A stretch of 64,000 bases of DNA from Brevibacillus_C sp046036945 (GTDB lineage: Bacteria > Bacillota > Bacilli > Brevibacillales > Brevibacillaceae): the NCBI RefSeq assembly GCF_046036945.1, contig NZ_JBJQOQ010000001.1, positions 1 to 64,000 on the forward strand, given 5' to 3'. This document shows, in pieces, positions 1 through 7,870 of this stretch; position 1 is the stretch's first letter, and the number at the start of each line of letters is the position of its first letter. Position numbers and translations under genes: made by a program. Under the pieces are notes generated by a model. That model searched no databases. It was not told the origin of the DNA and was given only the letters and a program-made list of their open reading frames with translations.

Positions 1-257
1 AGGTAAAGGAGTATTTGACCTATAAACTGGAACGAGAAGGGATCGAACTCCATCTTGTAGATGAATCGTATACGAGTCAGACATGTCCTGTCTGCGGGAA
101 GCGGAACAAAACAGCTTCCAGGAATTATCGCTGTAGGTGCGGGTACAGCGAGCATCGGGATCTGCACGGAGCCAGGAATATTCTCAGCCGAGCATTATAT
201 GGCGAATTCCTGCATTTTGATGTAGAGAGCAAGAGGAAGTATCTACGGATTGCGTAG
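1..257 (+). CDS. tnpB: IS200/IS605-family TnpB (OrfB), C-terminal fragment cut by window edge
   Basis: The frame is open from the window edge (codons in phase with base 3) and stops at 257. What is visible is the end of a TnpB RNA-guided nuclease: the TSQTCPVCGKRNK stretch followed by YRCRCGY forms a four-cysteine zinc ribbon (CPVC...CRC), and the EHRDLHGARNI motif carries the third RuvC acidic residue. TnpB uses an omega-RNA from its own 3' end to cut target DNA and helps retain the transposon. The N-terminal two thirds, and any tnpA, lie outside the window. A TTG at 15 is only an internal codon, not a credible start. Whether the complete protein is intact cannot be judged here. Confidence 0.85.
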   Translation, partial: VKEYLTYKLEREGIELHLVDESYTSQTCPVCGKRNKTASRNYRCRCGYSEHRDLHGARNILSRALYGEFLHFDVESKRKYLRIA

Positions 258-457
258 GCAAGAAGTAGTAGATGGGCTGTTCCGCCCCCGATGTCTCAAA
301 GAGACATTGGTTGCTTACTAAGACAACTTCACAGATACCCCGTATTTGGATATGGAGTAGATGGGGCAAATCCCTATCTACAATCGGTACATGAAGTTGC
401 CCATGGTAAGAAGCCCCGACTTCAACTCGCGTTAGCGAGTAAGTCGGGGAGGTTCAC
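258..457 (+). mobile_element. Right end of IS200/IS605-type element with omega-RNA-like fold
   Basis: Downstream of tnpB the DNA folds into several stem-loops. These are ATGTCTC/GAGACAT (291-307), an imperfect GTAGAT..ATCTAC hairpin around 357-381, and a long terminal hairpin with outer arms CCCCGACTT (414-422) and AAGTCGGGG (441-449) and inner arms ACTCGC/GCGAGT (425-440). The end AGGTTCAC at 450-457 resembles right ends of IS605-group elements. By analogy with characterised TnpB systems, this region would be the scaffold of an omega-RNA whose guide is read from flanking DNA just after 457. The element boundary and guide position are inferred. Confidence 0.6.
414..449 (+). ncRNA. Terminal subterminal hairpin of the putative omega-RNA
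   Basis: A 9-bp perfect outer stem (414-422 with 441-449) encloses a 6-bp perfect inner stem (425-430 with 435-440) with a GTTA loop. In IS200/IS605 elements such hairpins are recognised by TnpA and also form the 3' part of the TnpB guide RNA. No expression evidence is available. Confidence 0.5.
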
Positions 458-542
458 TTGCTAAAAAACTTTTTTCTGTTTGCAACTTTTCTCCAACCCC
501 TGCCGTCTGAGGGAATGAGCAAGGTGAGAGAGGGGAAGACAG

Positions 543-1898
543 ATGAAGAAACTTTTAACGAAACCGATGCTTACGGTACTTGCAGCAGCGACAATCGCAG
601 GGGGATTTACACCCGTCTGGGCGTGGGCCAGCTCGGGAAGCGGCCTGGCCGTGTCCGGCACCACGTCAACGCCCACAAAGATTGTCTTTGGAGCGGATAA
701 CCATGAATACGTCCGCTACAATTTAAGTGATTTGCAAAAAAACAATCCTGAGTTTTTACAAATGCTTTTGAATACCCAAACGGATAACCTCTATTTGATC
801 GTCGACACCGGAGACATCCATCTGGATACCAAGTGGGTCACGTACATTGACGAGCACAACGATGAATGGCTGGATTTATATTACAAACATTATAAGGATA
901 TTTACTTCGAGGTGCGCTACGGGGTCGAAGACGGATTTGTCAAACTGGATTACGAACAGGTAAACGACACGATTCGCATCAAAGGCAAGGTGGCTGATGA
1001 CGTCACGAAGGTCGTCGCTACCAAGCCAAACGGCGATCAAGTGGAGATTTTGCACTTCACCGATAACGAATTTACGCTGAGCATCCCTGCGGTGAACAGC
1101 ACGACTCCGAAATACGCGACGCTCACAGCATATGTCGGCGACAAGGTCGTATCCGAGCAAAAAATTCGGGTCAATACGGATAAAGAAAACGTCGTCGACC
1201 ATGACCTGCTGATTTTTACCGAGGGAACCTATAACCAGGCCAAAGGGGAAGTACAGGTAAAAGGGATCGTCTCCACAGATGCTGACGAAGTGTACGTCAC
1301 CTACGGCGGAGAGAAAAAGCGGGTAAACGTGAAGAAGCTGTGGAACGGGATTGGATCGTTCACCCTTACGCTGAAAGTCAAGAGCGATGAGCGTCAGGCG
1401 GTAATTGAGGTCTATAAAGGCGGGACAAAGGTCGACAGTGCCACTGTCAAGCTGGTTACGATCAACAGCGGCAAGCCGTCCGATCTCACCTATACGATCA
1501 AGGGAACAGCCGAGATCGTTCCGAATCGCAAAGAACTGCATGTATCAGGCAGCATCTCAGCCCAAAAGACTGCAGCCAAGGGGAAGGTAAAGCTGTATGT
1601 AGTGGCCCCGGATGGAAAAAAACACGAGGTTAAGCTGAAGGACAATCAGTTTGACGAAAAGATCTCTTACCATGACCGCTCTAACAGCGCAAAGACTGTC
1701 CGTTTGGAGCTGTACAGCGATGACAAGCTGATCGCCCAGGCCGATATCGCCTATACCGTAAATCCCGCTAAGCCGGCCGAAAAGCCTGGCAAAGGAAAAG
1801 CCAAGGGACATGATAAACAGGAAGACAAAAAAAAGAACAAAGACCATAAAAAGGGACATCATGATGACGACGATGACGATGATGATGACGAAGATTAA
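543..1898 (+). CDS. Secreted protein with Ig-like repeats and an Asp/His-rich tail, function unknown
   Basis: A 451-residue protein not recognised as a named family. Residues 1 to about 30 are a Sec-type signal peptide (MKKLL..., hydrophobic core, then WAWASS). Three beta-rich, Ig-like segments of roughly 90 residues follow (about 130-220, 220-310, 315-415). Each has the pattern 'V.V.G.....K V...V...G....V.L'. The C-terminus is Lys/Pro/Gly rich, then HH and an almost uninterrupted run of about eleven acidic residues, which could bind calcium or other cations. A ribosome site GAGAGGGGAAG precedes the ATG. It stands alone between the IS right end and a convergent gene. It is probably exported to the cell surface or medium; the role is unknown. 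Confidence 0.7.
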   Translation: MKKLLTKPMLTVLAAATIAGGFTPVWAWASSGSGLAVSGTTSTPTKIVFGADNHEYVRYNLSDLQKNNPEFLQMLLNTQTDNLYLIVDTGDIHLDTKWVTYIDEHNDEWLDLYYKHYKDIYFEVRYGVEDGFVKLDYEQVNDTIRIKGKVADDVTKVVATKPNGDQVEILHFTDNEFTLSIPAVNSTTPKYATLTAYVGDKVVSEQKIRVNTDKENVVDHDLLIFTEGTYNQAKGEVQVKGIVSTDADEVYVTYGGEKKRVNVKKLWNGIGSFTLTLKVKSDERQAVIEVYKGGTKVDSATVKLVTINSGKPSDLTYTIKGTAEIVPNRKELHVSGSISAQKTAAKGKVKLYVVAPDGKKHEVKLKDNQFDEKISYHDRSNSAKTVRLELYSDDKLIAQADIAYTVNPAKPAEKPGKGKAKGHDKQEDKKKNKDHKKGHHDDDDDDDDDED

Positions 1899-1903
1899 TT
1901 CGG

Positions 1904-2239
1904 TTATCGGTACTCGTTGACGTAGTCAAGCAATTGGCGGACGTATTCCCCGATAAAGGGGATGGACAAAAATTGACCCAAGAACCAGCCAAACAGCCCA
2001 AGTATCAAGGCGGTCCCGATCGTCAGACCCAAGCCTCGCGCAAGCCCGGCCAAGAAATTGGTCATCAGCAGCCTGCGCGGGGCTGTGTAATTTAACAGCA
2101 CGTCGGCAAGTTCGATTTCCTGAAGAAAAATGGCAATCCGGTCCATCCGCTCGTTTAATTTGCGGACTTCTTTTAGTTCTTCCAGCAGCTCATCCACTTT
2201 TACCAAAAACTCTTCTGTCGGAGAAGAGGAATGGGACAT
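1904..2239 (-). CDS. DUF5665-type small membrane protein
   Basis: A 111-residue protein with an N-terminal charged coiled-coil stretch (residues 8-50, rich in Glu/Leu/Arg) and one long or two short hydrophobic segments (about 63-100) with the LARGLGLTIGTALILG pattern I associate with DUF5665 proteins of Bacillales. It is likely a small inner-membrane protein of unknown function. GGGAGG lies 7 nt before the ATG. It converges with the secreted-protein gene, ending 6 nt from it. Confidence 0.7.
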   Translation of the reverse strand: MSHSSSPTEEFLVKVDELLEELKEVRKLNERMDRIAIFLQEIELADVLLNYTAPRRLLMTNFLAGLARGLGLTIGTALILGLFGWFLGQFLSIPFIGEYVRQLLDYVNEYR

Positions 2240-2377
2240 GACAATACCTCCCGAAAGGTACTATTTTTTCCAGTGTAAGAGAAACGGATGAGGGAAGCAA
2301 GTGAAGAAGGCATTTGCCATATGGCGCGGCCACGGGTAAAATAATGGTACAAACTTTGCTAAAAAGGGGGAAACATC

Positions 2378-2830
2378 ATGGCCGAAACGGTAGCACAATC
2401 GTTGTCCGAAGAGCTGTACAGTCTGCTGCAAAAAGAGCGCTTTATCCTGCTTGGCACAATTGATCACGAATCGGGTGCCCCCACTCTGAGTGCCATATCC
2501 TGGACATTTGCCCCAACCCATCAGCAAATCCGATTTGCAGTAGATAACCGTTCGCGCATTATCGCCAATATCAACAAAGAACCGAAAGTCGTACTCAATC
2601 TGATCGGGAATGGATCAACCTACTCCATTAACGGTCACGCGAAGGTCGCCGTTGAGCGGATGGAAGAGGTACCGTTGAAGCTGGCGATGATCGAAGTGAC
2701 GATTGATACGGTTCGCGATGTGATGTTCTACGGCTCGCGCATTTCTGTAGAACCGCAATATGAAAAGACATATGACAAAAACGCCGCAGCAAAACTGGAT
2801 AACCAAGTGATGACGGCTTTGCGGAAATAA
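2378..2830 (+). CDS. Pyridoxamine 5'-phosphate oxidase-like flavin-binding protein
   Basis: 150 residues with the split-barrel pattern of the PNPOx-like family: 'FILLGTIDHESGAPTLSAISWTF' near residues 22-45 and 'IRFAVDNRSRIIANINKEPKVVLNLIG' near 50-77, where FMN phosphate would bind. Family members are FMN- or F420-dependent reductases, oxidases or heme-handling proteins; the substrate cannot be predicted. SD AAAGGGGGAAA precedes the ATG. It appears monocistronic, with a hairpin (2881-2908) downstream. Confidence 0.75.
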   Translation: MAETVAQSLSEELYSLLQKERFILLGTIDHESGAPTLSAISWTFAPTHQQIRFAVDNRSRIIANINKEPKVVLNLIGNGSTYSINGHAKVAVERMEEVPLKLAMIEVTIDTVRDVMFYGSRISVEPQYEKTYDKNAAAKLDNQVMTALRK

Positions 2831-2880
2831 CGCAGCCGGCATTGCACGCCAGAATCGCATATGATGAGCAAAAAGAACAC

Positions 2881-2908
2881 AGCCCGTCTCAATCGAGAAG
2901 GGCTGATT
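2881..2908 (-). terminator. Hairpin terminator of the HTH-TPR regulator
   Basis: AGCCCGTCTC-aatc-GAGAAGGGCT forms a strong stem that overlaps the regulator stop codon. Read on the minus strand it is followed by a T-rich tract (TGTGTTCTTTTT). It may also insulate the PNPOx-like gene on the plus strand. Confidence 0.55.
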
Positions 2909-4178
2909 CTATTGGAGTAGGGGTGCAGGAGATGTACTTCTCATACATGTGGGCCGCTTGTTCATAACGCTTGTTCTTCATGTGGATTTTGCCCAGCAGG
3001 CGGTAGGTTTTCCTTTGAAAGTCCTGCATGCCTTTTAACGTAAAGAAGCCGAGGGCGTTTTCCAGATGGGAGAGCGCCTCGTCGTCTTCACCTGCTTCGC
3101 TCATAATATCTGCCAGAACCAGCTGACCTTCCGCCAATACCTTGTCGCTGCCGGTTTCGATCACGGATTGGCATAATTGTTTGGCTTCTTCGACACGGCC
3201 GAGGCTTTTGTACACGGTGGCCAGCTCGATCGATGCGTTGTGCTTGCCCTGCAGCTCCTGCTGTTTTTCATAGGAGTGAATCGCCTTCAACAAATAGTCG
3301 ACAGCTTTTTCCATTTGTTTCATTTCTCGGTAAAGAATCCCGATATTCGTATACACCCCGGCAAGGCGTTTCGGGTCTGGGGAGACTTCGAATACGGCGA
3401 CGGCACGCTGATTATACCTTTCCGCTTCCTCGTACCGTTTGATATGGCAGTAGCAAATGCCAAGCGCCATAAAAATCTCTCCGCTTTTATATAACGTTCC
3501 ATATGTACTGTTCAAGTGCTCTGCATTGTGAAGCTGTTCAATCGCCGAATAATATTCTCCCAATTTGCCGTGCATGGCCCCTAAATGAAATAAAACGGAT
3601 ATCCGCAAGAGTCCGCTTACTTCATACCGGTTCAAGGATTGGAAGGCTTCGTTCAAATACGTAACCGCTTTTTCCGGTTGATCGTGGTTGCAATAGAAGG
3701 AACCGAGCGAATCCAACGAACGGATAAGCGGGATGGGGTCATCTAATTTTCGGTTTCGTTCGATGCTGGAAAGAAATAATTCTTCAACCTCGTTCAGTCG
3801 TCTGTCTGCCTCGGCGATTTTTCCCTTCGCCCAGAGATAGATGCCCTGATCAAGAGGAGATAGCGATACGCCAGACAGCTTCAAGAGCCATTTCCGTGCA
3901 ATTTCCCACTCTTTTTGTTCAATTCGGTTCACAATGTGGCGCAGCGCATTTTGAATTTCCACTTGGGTAAAGGAGGGGTTATGGGATTCGGTCCACAACT
4001 CGCGTAAATCGGTATGTAATCTCTTTGCCAACTGCTCTAATATTTCGGGAGAAGGGATTACTTGGCCTTTTTCTATCTGACTCACGTAACTTCGGTTGCA
4101 GATACCCTGGGCTAGGTCCTCCTGTGTCATGCGTAAATTTTTACGAAATTCTCGTAAACGTTTACCTACTTGTGTCAT
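2889..4178 (-). CDS. HTH-TPR transcriptional regulator of the RRNPP type (NprR/PlcR/AloR-like)
   Basis: A 429-residue protein. Residues about 4-58 form a Cro/C1-type helix-turn-helix (GKRLREFRKNLRMTQEDLAQ...YVSQIEKG). Residues about 100-420 are a series of tetratricopeptide repeats (for example LGAMHGKLGEYYSAIEQLHNAE, NIGILYREMKQMEKAVDYLLKA, LGKIHMKNKRYEQAAHMYEKY). This is the architecture of cytoplasmic receptors that bind short re-imported peptides (RRNPP family). A divergent gene encoding a small secreted peptide with a repeated SPVWP motif starts 128 bp away, as in known receptor-peptide pairs. Start: I chose the ATG at 4178, which is 8 nt from AAAGGG; the upstream in-frame GTG at 4187 abuts that sequence. 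Target genes are unknown; the peptide gene is the obvious candidate. Confidence 0.85.
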   Translation of the reverse strand: MTQVGKRLREFRKNLRMTQEDLAQGICNRSYVSQIEKGQVIPSPEILEQLAKRLHTDLRELWTESHNPSFTQVEIQNALRHIVNRIEQKEWEIARKWLLKLSGVSLSPLDQGIYLWAKGKIAEADRRLNEVEELFLSSIERNRKLDDPIPLIRSLDSLGSFYCNHDQPEKAVTYLNEAFQSLNRYEVSGLLRISVLFHLGAMHGKLGEYYSAIEQLHNAEHLNSTYGTLYKSGEIFMALGICYCHIKRYEEAERYNQRAVAVFEVSPDPKRLAGVYTNIGILYREMKQMEKAVDYLLKAIHSYEKQQELQGKHNASIELATVYKSLGRVEEAKQLCQSVIETGSDKVLAEGQLVLADIMSEAGEDDEALSHLENALGFFTLKGMQDFQRKTYRLLGKIHMKNKRYEQAAHMYEKYISCTPTPIESALLD

Positions 4179-4207
4179 CCATTCCACCCTTTGTCCTATT
4201 TTTAACT

Positions 4208-4213
4208 ATTATA
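4208..4213 (-). promoter_or_regulatory. Likely -10 element of the HTH-TPR regulator gene
   Basis: Read on the minus strand the hexamer is TATAAT, about 30 bp before the regulator start. The region upstream of it coincides with the -35 of the divergent peptide promoter (4230-4235), so the two promoters overlap. That arrangement would allow one bound regulator to affect both genes. The minus-strand -35 is weak. Confidence 0.4.
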
Positions 4214-4229
4214 CAATATTTTTTGATAA

Positions 4230-4258
4230 TTGACATATTAATATTTTCCAGTTAATAT
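4230..4258 (+). promoter_or_regulatory. SigA promoter of the small signal-peptide gene
   Basis: TTGACA (4230-4235), exactly 17 bp, then TAATAT (4253-4258). This is near-consensus and places the start of transcription about 40 nt before the ribosome site AGAGGTGG (4293-4300). The spacer is very AT-rich with ATATTAATAT-type inverted sequence that could be an operator. Confidence 0.7.
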
Positions 4259-4306
4259 CGTTATAGTAAAGAGAAAAATTAAAATTTTGAAAAGAGGTGG
4301 CTGATT

Positions 4307-4459
4307 GTGAAAAAGAAAATTAGGGCTATCGTCCTATCTGTTGCGTTGGTTACAGCTGTATTCGGTTTTGTTGGCGGAGCTTCTGCCAAATCACCAGTCT
4401 GGCCCATCAGTTCAGGTTCAGGAGGAGTCACCACCAACAGTTCGCCTGTTTGGCCATAA
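4307..4459 (+). CDS. Small secreted peptide precursor with duplicated SPVWP, candidate quorum-sensing pheromone
   Basis: A 50-codon gene starting with GTG, with AGAGGTGG 6 nt upstream. Residues 1-27 are a textbook Sec signal peptide: KKKIR, hydrophobic core, then GGASA as an AxA cleavage site. The predicted exported part is 23 residues and contains SPVWP twice, at residues 29-33 and at the extreme C-terminus 46-50. The two copies use different codons at four of five positions (TCA CCA GTC TGG CCC against TCG CCT GTT TGG CCA), so the repeat looks conserved as protein rather than as recent DNA duplication. Phr, NprX and PapR pheromones are made as similar precursors and mature to 5-7 C-terminal residues. 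Position next to the RRNPP-type receptor supports this role. The exact mature peptide is unknown. Confidence 0.75.
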   Translation: MKKKIRAIVLSVALVTAVFGFVGGASAKSPVWPISSGSGGVTTNSSPVWP

Positions 4460-4466
4460 ATAAAAA

Positions 4467-4510
4467 AATGCGCCTTTCTGACTACTTGGAAAGGCGCATT
4501 TCTATTTTTT
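4467..4510 (+). terminator. Intrinsic terminator after the peptide gene, bidirectional
   Basis: AAATGCGCCTTTC (4467-4479) pairs perfectly with GAAAGGCGCATTT (4489-4501) and is followed by CTATTTTTT. The complementary strand has a T tract after the same stem, so it may also serve the convergent aldo/keto reductase gene. Confidence 0.85.
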
Positions 4511-4519
4511 AGATGGGTC

Positions 4520-5560
4520 TTACGGCTGGAGAACAGGCGTCGGTTTGCTTTTCGAATCGGACATGTGCTGTTTCAGTCTCTCGTTGTAGCCGTTTACCCA
4601 GAGGGAATCGATAATCTGGAATTCAGCGTCGGTAAGCGGAGCAGCTTCAGACGCGCCGGCAAACTCTTTTAAATTTTGCTCGCTGGTAAAATTGGGAAGA
4701 ACCGTAACGACAGACGGGCGATAGAGTGAAAATTGGATGGCCAGCTGTCCGATCGTCCGGTTTGCTGCGTCAAACAGTCCTTTTTCTCTCATTTCCTTTA
4801 CGACTTCCACACCGGCTTGCATCCATTCGACTGGGCGGTGGCTGCGGTGGTCGCTTTTGTCGAAGTGCTTTTGCGGATCGTAGCTCCCATCCAAGAGGCC
4901 GGATGCATGCGGGACGCGGACGATCAGCGCCCGTTTTTCTTCGTCGGCGACGGCAAACAGGTCGCGGGCCGGGTCTTGCTCCACCATGTTGTTGATGATT
5001 TGAATTGCTGCGTAGCCGTCGTGGCGCAGGGCAGCGATCGACTCTTCCTTCCAGCCGATGTCCGGCCCCATAGCCGCACCGTACTCGCGGATTTTCCCCT
5101 CTTCTTTCAGGCGTTCCAGCACCTCGCCCACCTCGTCGCTGTGAATGGCTTCCATCCGCGGATTGTGCAGCTGGAAGAAATCGATGTAGTCAGTGCGGAG
5201 CCGTTTCAAGCTCTGTTCACAAGCGTAGCGAATATGTTCTTTTGTCCAATTTTGCGGCAGCTCGCTGTGTCCTTTCCTCTCGCCCGGCAGGTTGTAGATA
5301 TCGTAGCCGAATTTCGTAGCAATTATGATTTTATCGCGAACGTTACCGAGCGCATCAGGGATGATTGTCTCACCGAGACCGTTGCCGTACACATCTGCTG
5401 TATCGAAGAACGTGATGCCGTAATCCTCGTAAGCGGAACGGAGCAGTTTTTTACCCAGCTCCGTATCGGAGACGCCCCACCACTTGGTTGCGACCGACCA
5501 GACTCCGAAGCCTACCTCGGATACTGTCAGGCTTGTTCCTGGGAGTGCTCTGTACTTCAT
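4520..5560 (-). CDS. Aldo/keto reductase
   Basis: 346 residues from the chosen start. The AKR catalytic tetrad is visible: Asp and Tyr in FFDTADVYGNG (about 48-58), Lys in IIATKFG (about 78-84), His in FFQLHNP (about 127-133). Enzymes of this family reduce carbonyl compounds with NADPH in the cytosol; this subtype resembles general stress or detoxification AKRs. The frame is open upstream to 5722, but AGGAGAG lies 8 nt before the ATG at 5560 and the family usually begins with 'MKYR.LG.TGL.VS..G.G'. Here the text reads LPGTSLTVSEVGFGVW. Single gene, converging on the peptide terminator. Confidence 0.85.
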   Translation of the reverse strand: MKYRALPGTSLTVSEVGFGVWSVATKWWGVSDTELGKKLLRSAYEDYGITFFDTADVYGNGLGETIIPDALGNVRDKIIIATKFGYDIYNLPGERKGHSELPQNWTKEHIRYACEQSLKRLRTDYIDFFQLHNPRMEAIHSDEVGEVLERLKEEGKIREYGAAMGPDIGWKEESIAALRHDGYAAIQIINNMVEQDPARDLFAVADEEKRALIVRVPHASGLLDGSYDPQKHFDKSDHRSHRPVEWMQAGVEVVKEMREKGLFDAANRTIGQLAIQFSLYRPSVVTVLPNFTSEQNLKEFAGASEAAPLTDAEFQIIDSLWVNGYNERLKQHMSDSKSKPTPVLQP

Positions 5561-5747
5561 CTCCATCTCTCCTTCAGGTTCATGTTCACGACCCCATTGT
5601 ATCATTTCCCATTCTCGGACAACATCATAAGCGGCATCCGTTTTCTTACAGCTTTGTGAAAGAAAGAAACCTCCCATTCGCTTCGGCTGAATGGAAGGCT
5701 TGGTACTGCCGGTACTAACCAACCGGCAGCAGGCAGCGTTTCTTAAT

Positions 5748-6302
5748 TTAACGTCCTCCCTGACGGACCTTCTCGGGGTTCCGCGGCGACGTCGGGCGTT
5801 CGCGCAGCTCCACGTCCCGGGGAAGCTGAGGCATCATTCTTCCCACCATGTCCCCGAGCTCCTGGGCGATGCCGGCAACAGGATGTCCGTTTCGGATGTC
5901 GTCGGACATTTCGCGAAGCCGCTGGACGACGGCCGGATCGGCGGTCACTACCGCCTTGGCGCCCTGGGGATCGTGTTTGAGGGCTTCTGCCACGCTGTAT
6001 TTGGTTACGCCGACTTCAGAGCGGTCCAATTGCGGATCCACTGTAATTCCGACGACAGCGTACTTGCCGAGGACGACAGCGGTTGCCTTTTGAACCTTTT
6101 TTACGCGTGATGCGATCTGGACTAAACGGTCTGCCGTCGCCTGAGAAGATTGATTGTAGGCAGGCTGCGGAGCAGTTTGCTGGACGCGTTGGGTCTGTGT
6201 CTGATTGGGTGGCGCTTGCTGTGTGCTGGGAGGAGGTACGTTTGCTGTGCGGCAAGCGCTGAGCAGCAGACAGATTCCCAGTAAAGCTGCAATACGTTTC
6301 AA
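5748..6302 (-). CDS. ylaJ: YhcN/YlaJ-family sporulation lipoprotein
   Basis: 184 residues with a lipoprotein signal (LLLSAC, lipidated Cys17), a Gln/Pro-rich linker (about 20-55) and a conserved domain with 'ADRLVQIASRVKKVQKATAVVLGKYAVVGI' (about 57-87). This is the YhcN/YlaJ signature of spore-associated lipoproteins. It is divergent from phoH, as ylaJ neighbours ylaK in B. subtilis. In known species such proteins influence spore germination; the precise role is not established by this sequence. Confidence 0.8.
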   Translation of the reverse strand: MKRIAALLGICLLLSACRTANVPPPSTQQAPPNQTQTQRVQQTAPQPAYNQSSQATADRLVQIASRVKKVQKATAVVLGKYAVVGITVDPQLDRSEVGVTKYSVAEALKHDPQGAKAVVTADPAVVQRLREMSDDIRNGHPVAGIAQELGDMVGRMMPQLPRDVELRERPTSPRNPEKVRQGGR

Positions 6303-6492
6303 CGAATACCATCCTTTCTGTAAAGAAGCAGATAGTACCCGTAGTGTTTGCCACCAGGTTCAATTTCATTCGGAAACCGTCTATCTCCCTTCCGGACGAC
6401 ATACACTTTTACTACACTCGCCATGAAGCATGCTGAGCATCATCATTGCATTTGCATAAACTATATACAGATGGATAATGGGAGGCGAGATC

Positions 6493-7827
6493 TTGAACAA
6501 AATCTACGTCCTTGACACAAACGTACTCCTGCAGGATCCGATGGCGATTTACTCGTTTGCTGACAATGAAGTTGTGATCCCGTCAGTCGTTTTGGAAGAG
6601 ATCGACGCCAAAAAGCGTTATACCGATGAAATTGGCAGAAATGCCAGGCATGTGGCTCGCCTGCTTGACAAACTGCGCGAAGCGGGACGGCTTGACCAAG
6701 GGGTCGTTCTCGAGACAGGCGGGATCGTACGCGTGGAATTGAACCATTCTTCCATGAGCAGACTGCAGTCCCATTTTCACGAAATGACGAACGACAACCG
6801 GATTCTCGCTGTCGCCCTCAACCTGCAGCAGGAGGAGGATGAAACCGCTGCTCCACGGCCTGTGATCCTCGTCAGCAAAGATGCCCTGATCAGGGTGAAG
6901 GCGGATGCTTTTGGATTGCGGGCAGAGGACTTTCTTTCCGATCGGGTCGTCAGGGAGTACTCCAGCTTCTACTTGGGATATGAAAAATTTGAGGTCCCGC
7001 CGGAGGTTTTGAAAGCTTTTTACACAAGCAGAAAATTGCCGCTTCCCATCCATTTTCCCAACCAGACGTTTTGCCCTCACCAATTTCTGATCTTGAAAGA
7101 TCAGTGCAACCCGTCCGCTTCGGCGATCGGCAAGGTGGACGCAGACGCCAAAATGTTGGAGATGCTCGTCGTCAGCGACGATCCGGTCTGGGGGATCAAG
7201 CCGCGGAACGCACAGCAGCGAATGGCCATCGAAATGCTGCTGCGCGAGGAGATTCCCCTGGTGACGATGACCGGAAAGGCAGGAACAGGCAAGACGCTGT
7301 TGGCATTGGCGGCAGGGCTTTTGCAGATCGAAGATTTGCAAAAGTACAAAAAGCTGCTGGTCGCCAGGCCCATTGTCCCGCTGGGGAAGGATATCGGTTT
7401 TTTACCGGGCGAAAAGGAGGAGAAGCTGCGTCCCTGGATGCAGCCCATATACGATAATCTGGAATACTTGTTCAATACGAAGAAAACCGGCGATCTGGAC
7501 AAAATACTGGCAGGAATGGGCAGCATTCAAGTAGAGGCGCTGACCTACATTCGCGGCCGTTCCATTCCTGAGCAGTTCATCATCATTGACGAGGCGCAAA
7601 ATCTGACGAAGCATGAAGTGAAAACGATCTTGACGAGAGTGGGGGAAGCTTCCAAGATCGTTCTGATGGGAGATCCCGAGCAGATCGACCATCCTTATCT
7701 CGACGAGAGCAACAATGGCCTTACGTATGTAGTGGAGATGTTCAAAAATCAAAAGCTGGCCGGACACATCAAGCTGGAAAAGGGCGAGCGAAGCGTCCTG
7801 GCGCAGCTGGCTGCCGATATTTTATAG
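6493..7827 (+). CDS. phoH: PIN domain / PhoH-family ATPase (YlaK-like)
   Basis: 444 residues. The N-terminal PIN nuclease-like domain starts with KIYVLDTNVLLQDP and runs to about residue 140. A C-terminal PhoH P-loop NTPase follows, with Walker A GKAGTGKT near residue 262 and Walker B FIIIDEAQN near residue 362. PIN-PhoH proteins are ATP-dependent RNA helicase/nucleases with little physiology known in Bacillales. I prefer the TTG at 6493, with GGAGGCGAG just upstream, over the ATG at 6478, because the family starts 'M..KIYVLDTNVLL'. It is divergent from ylaJ. Confidence 0.9.
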   Translation: MNKIYVLDTNVLLQDPMAIYSFADNEVVIPSVVLEEIDAKKRYTDEIGRNARHVARLLDKLREAGRLDQGVVLETGGIVRVELNHSSMSRLQSHFHEMTNDNRILAVALNLQQEEDETAAPRPVILVSKDALIRVKADAFGLRAEDFLSDRVVREYSSFYLGYEKFEVPPEVLKAFYTSRKLPLPIHFPNQTFCPHQFLILKDQCNPSASAIGKVDADAKMLEMLVVSDDPVWGIKPRNAQQRMAIEMLLREEIPLVTMTGKAGTGKTLLALAAGLLQIEDLQKYKKLLVARPIVPLGKDIGFLPGEKEEKLRPWMQPIYDNLEYLFNTKKTGDLDKILAGMGSIQVEALTYIRGRSIPEQFIIIDEAQNLTKHEVKTILTRVGEASKIVLMGDPEQIDHPYLDESNNGLTYVVEMFKNQKLAGHIKLEKGERSVLAQLAADIL

Positions 7828-7870
7828 CGGGATGCATAAAATTCACCCAGCGCTCCATACTATGATCATC

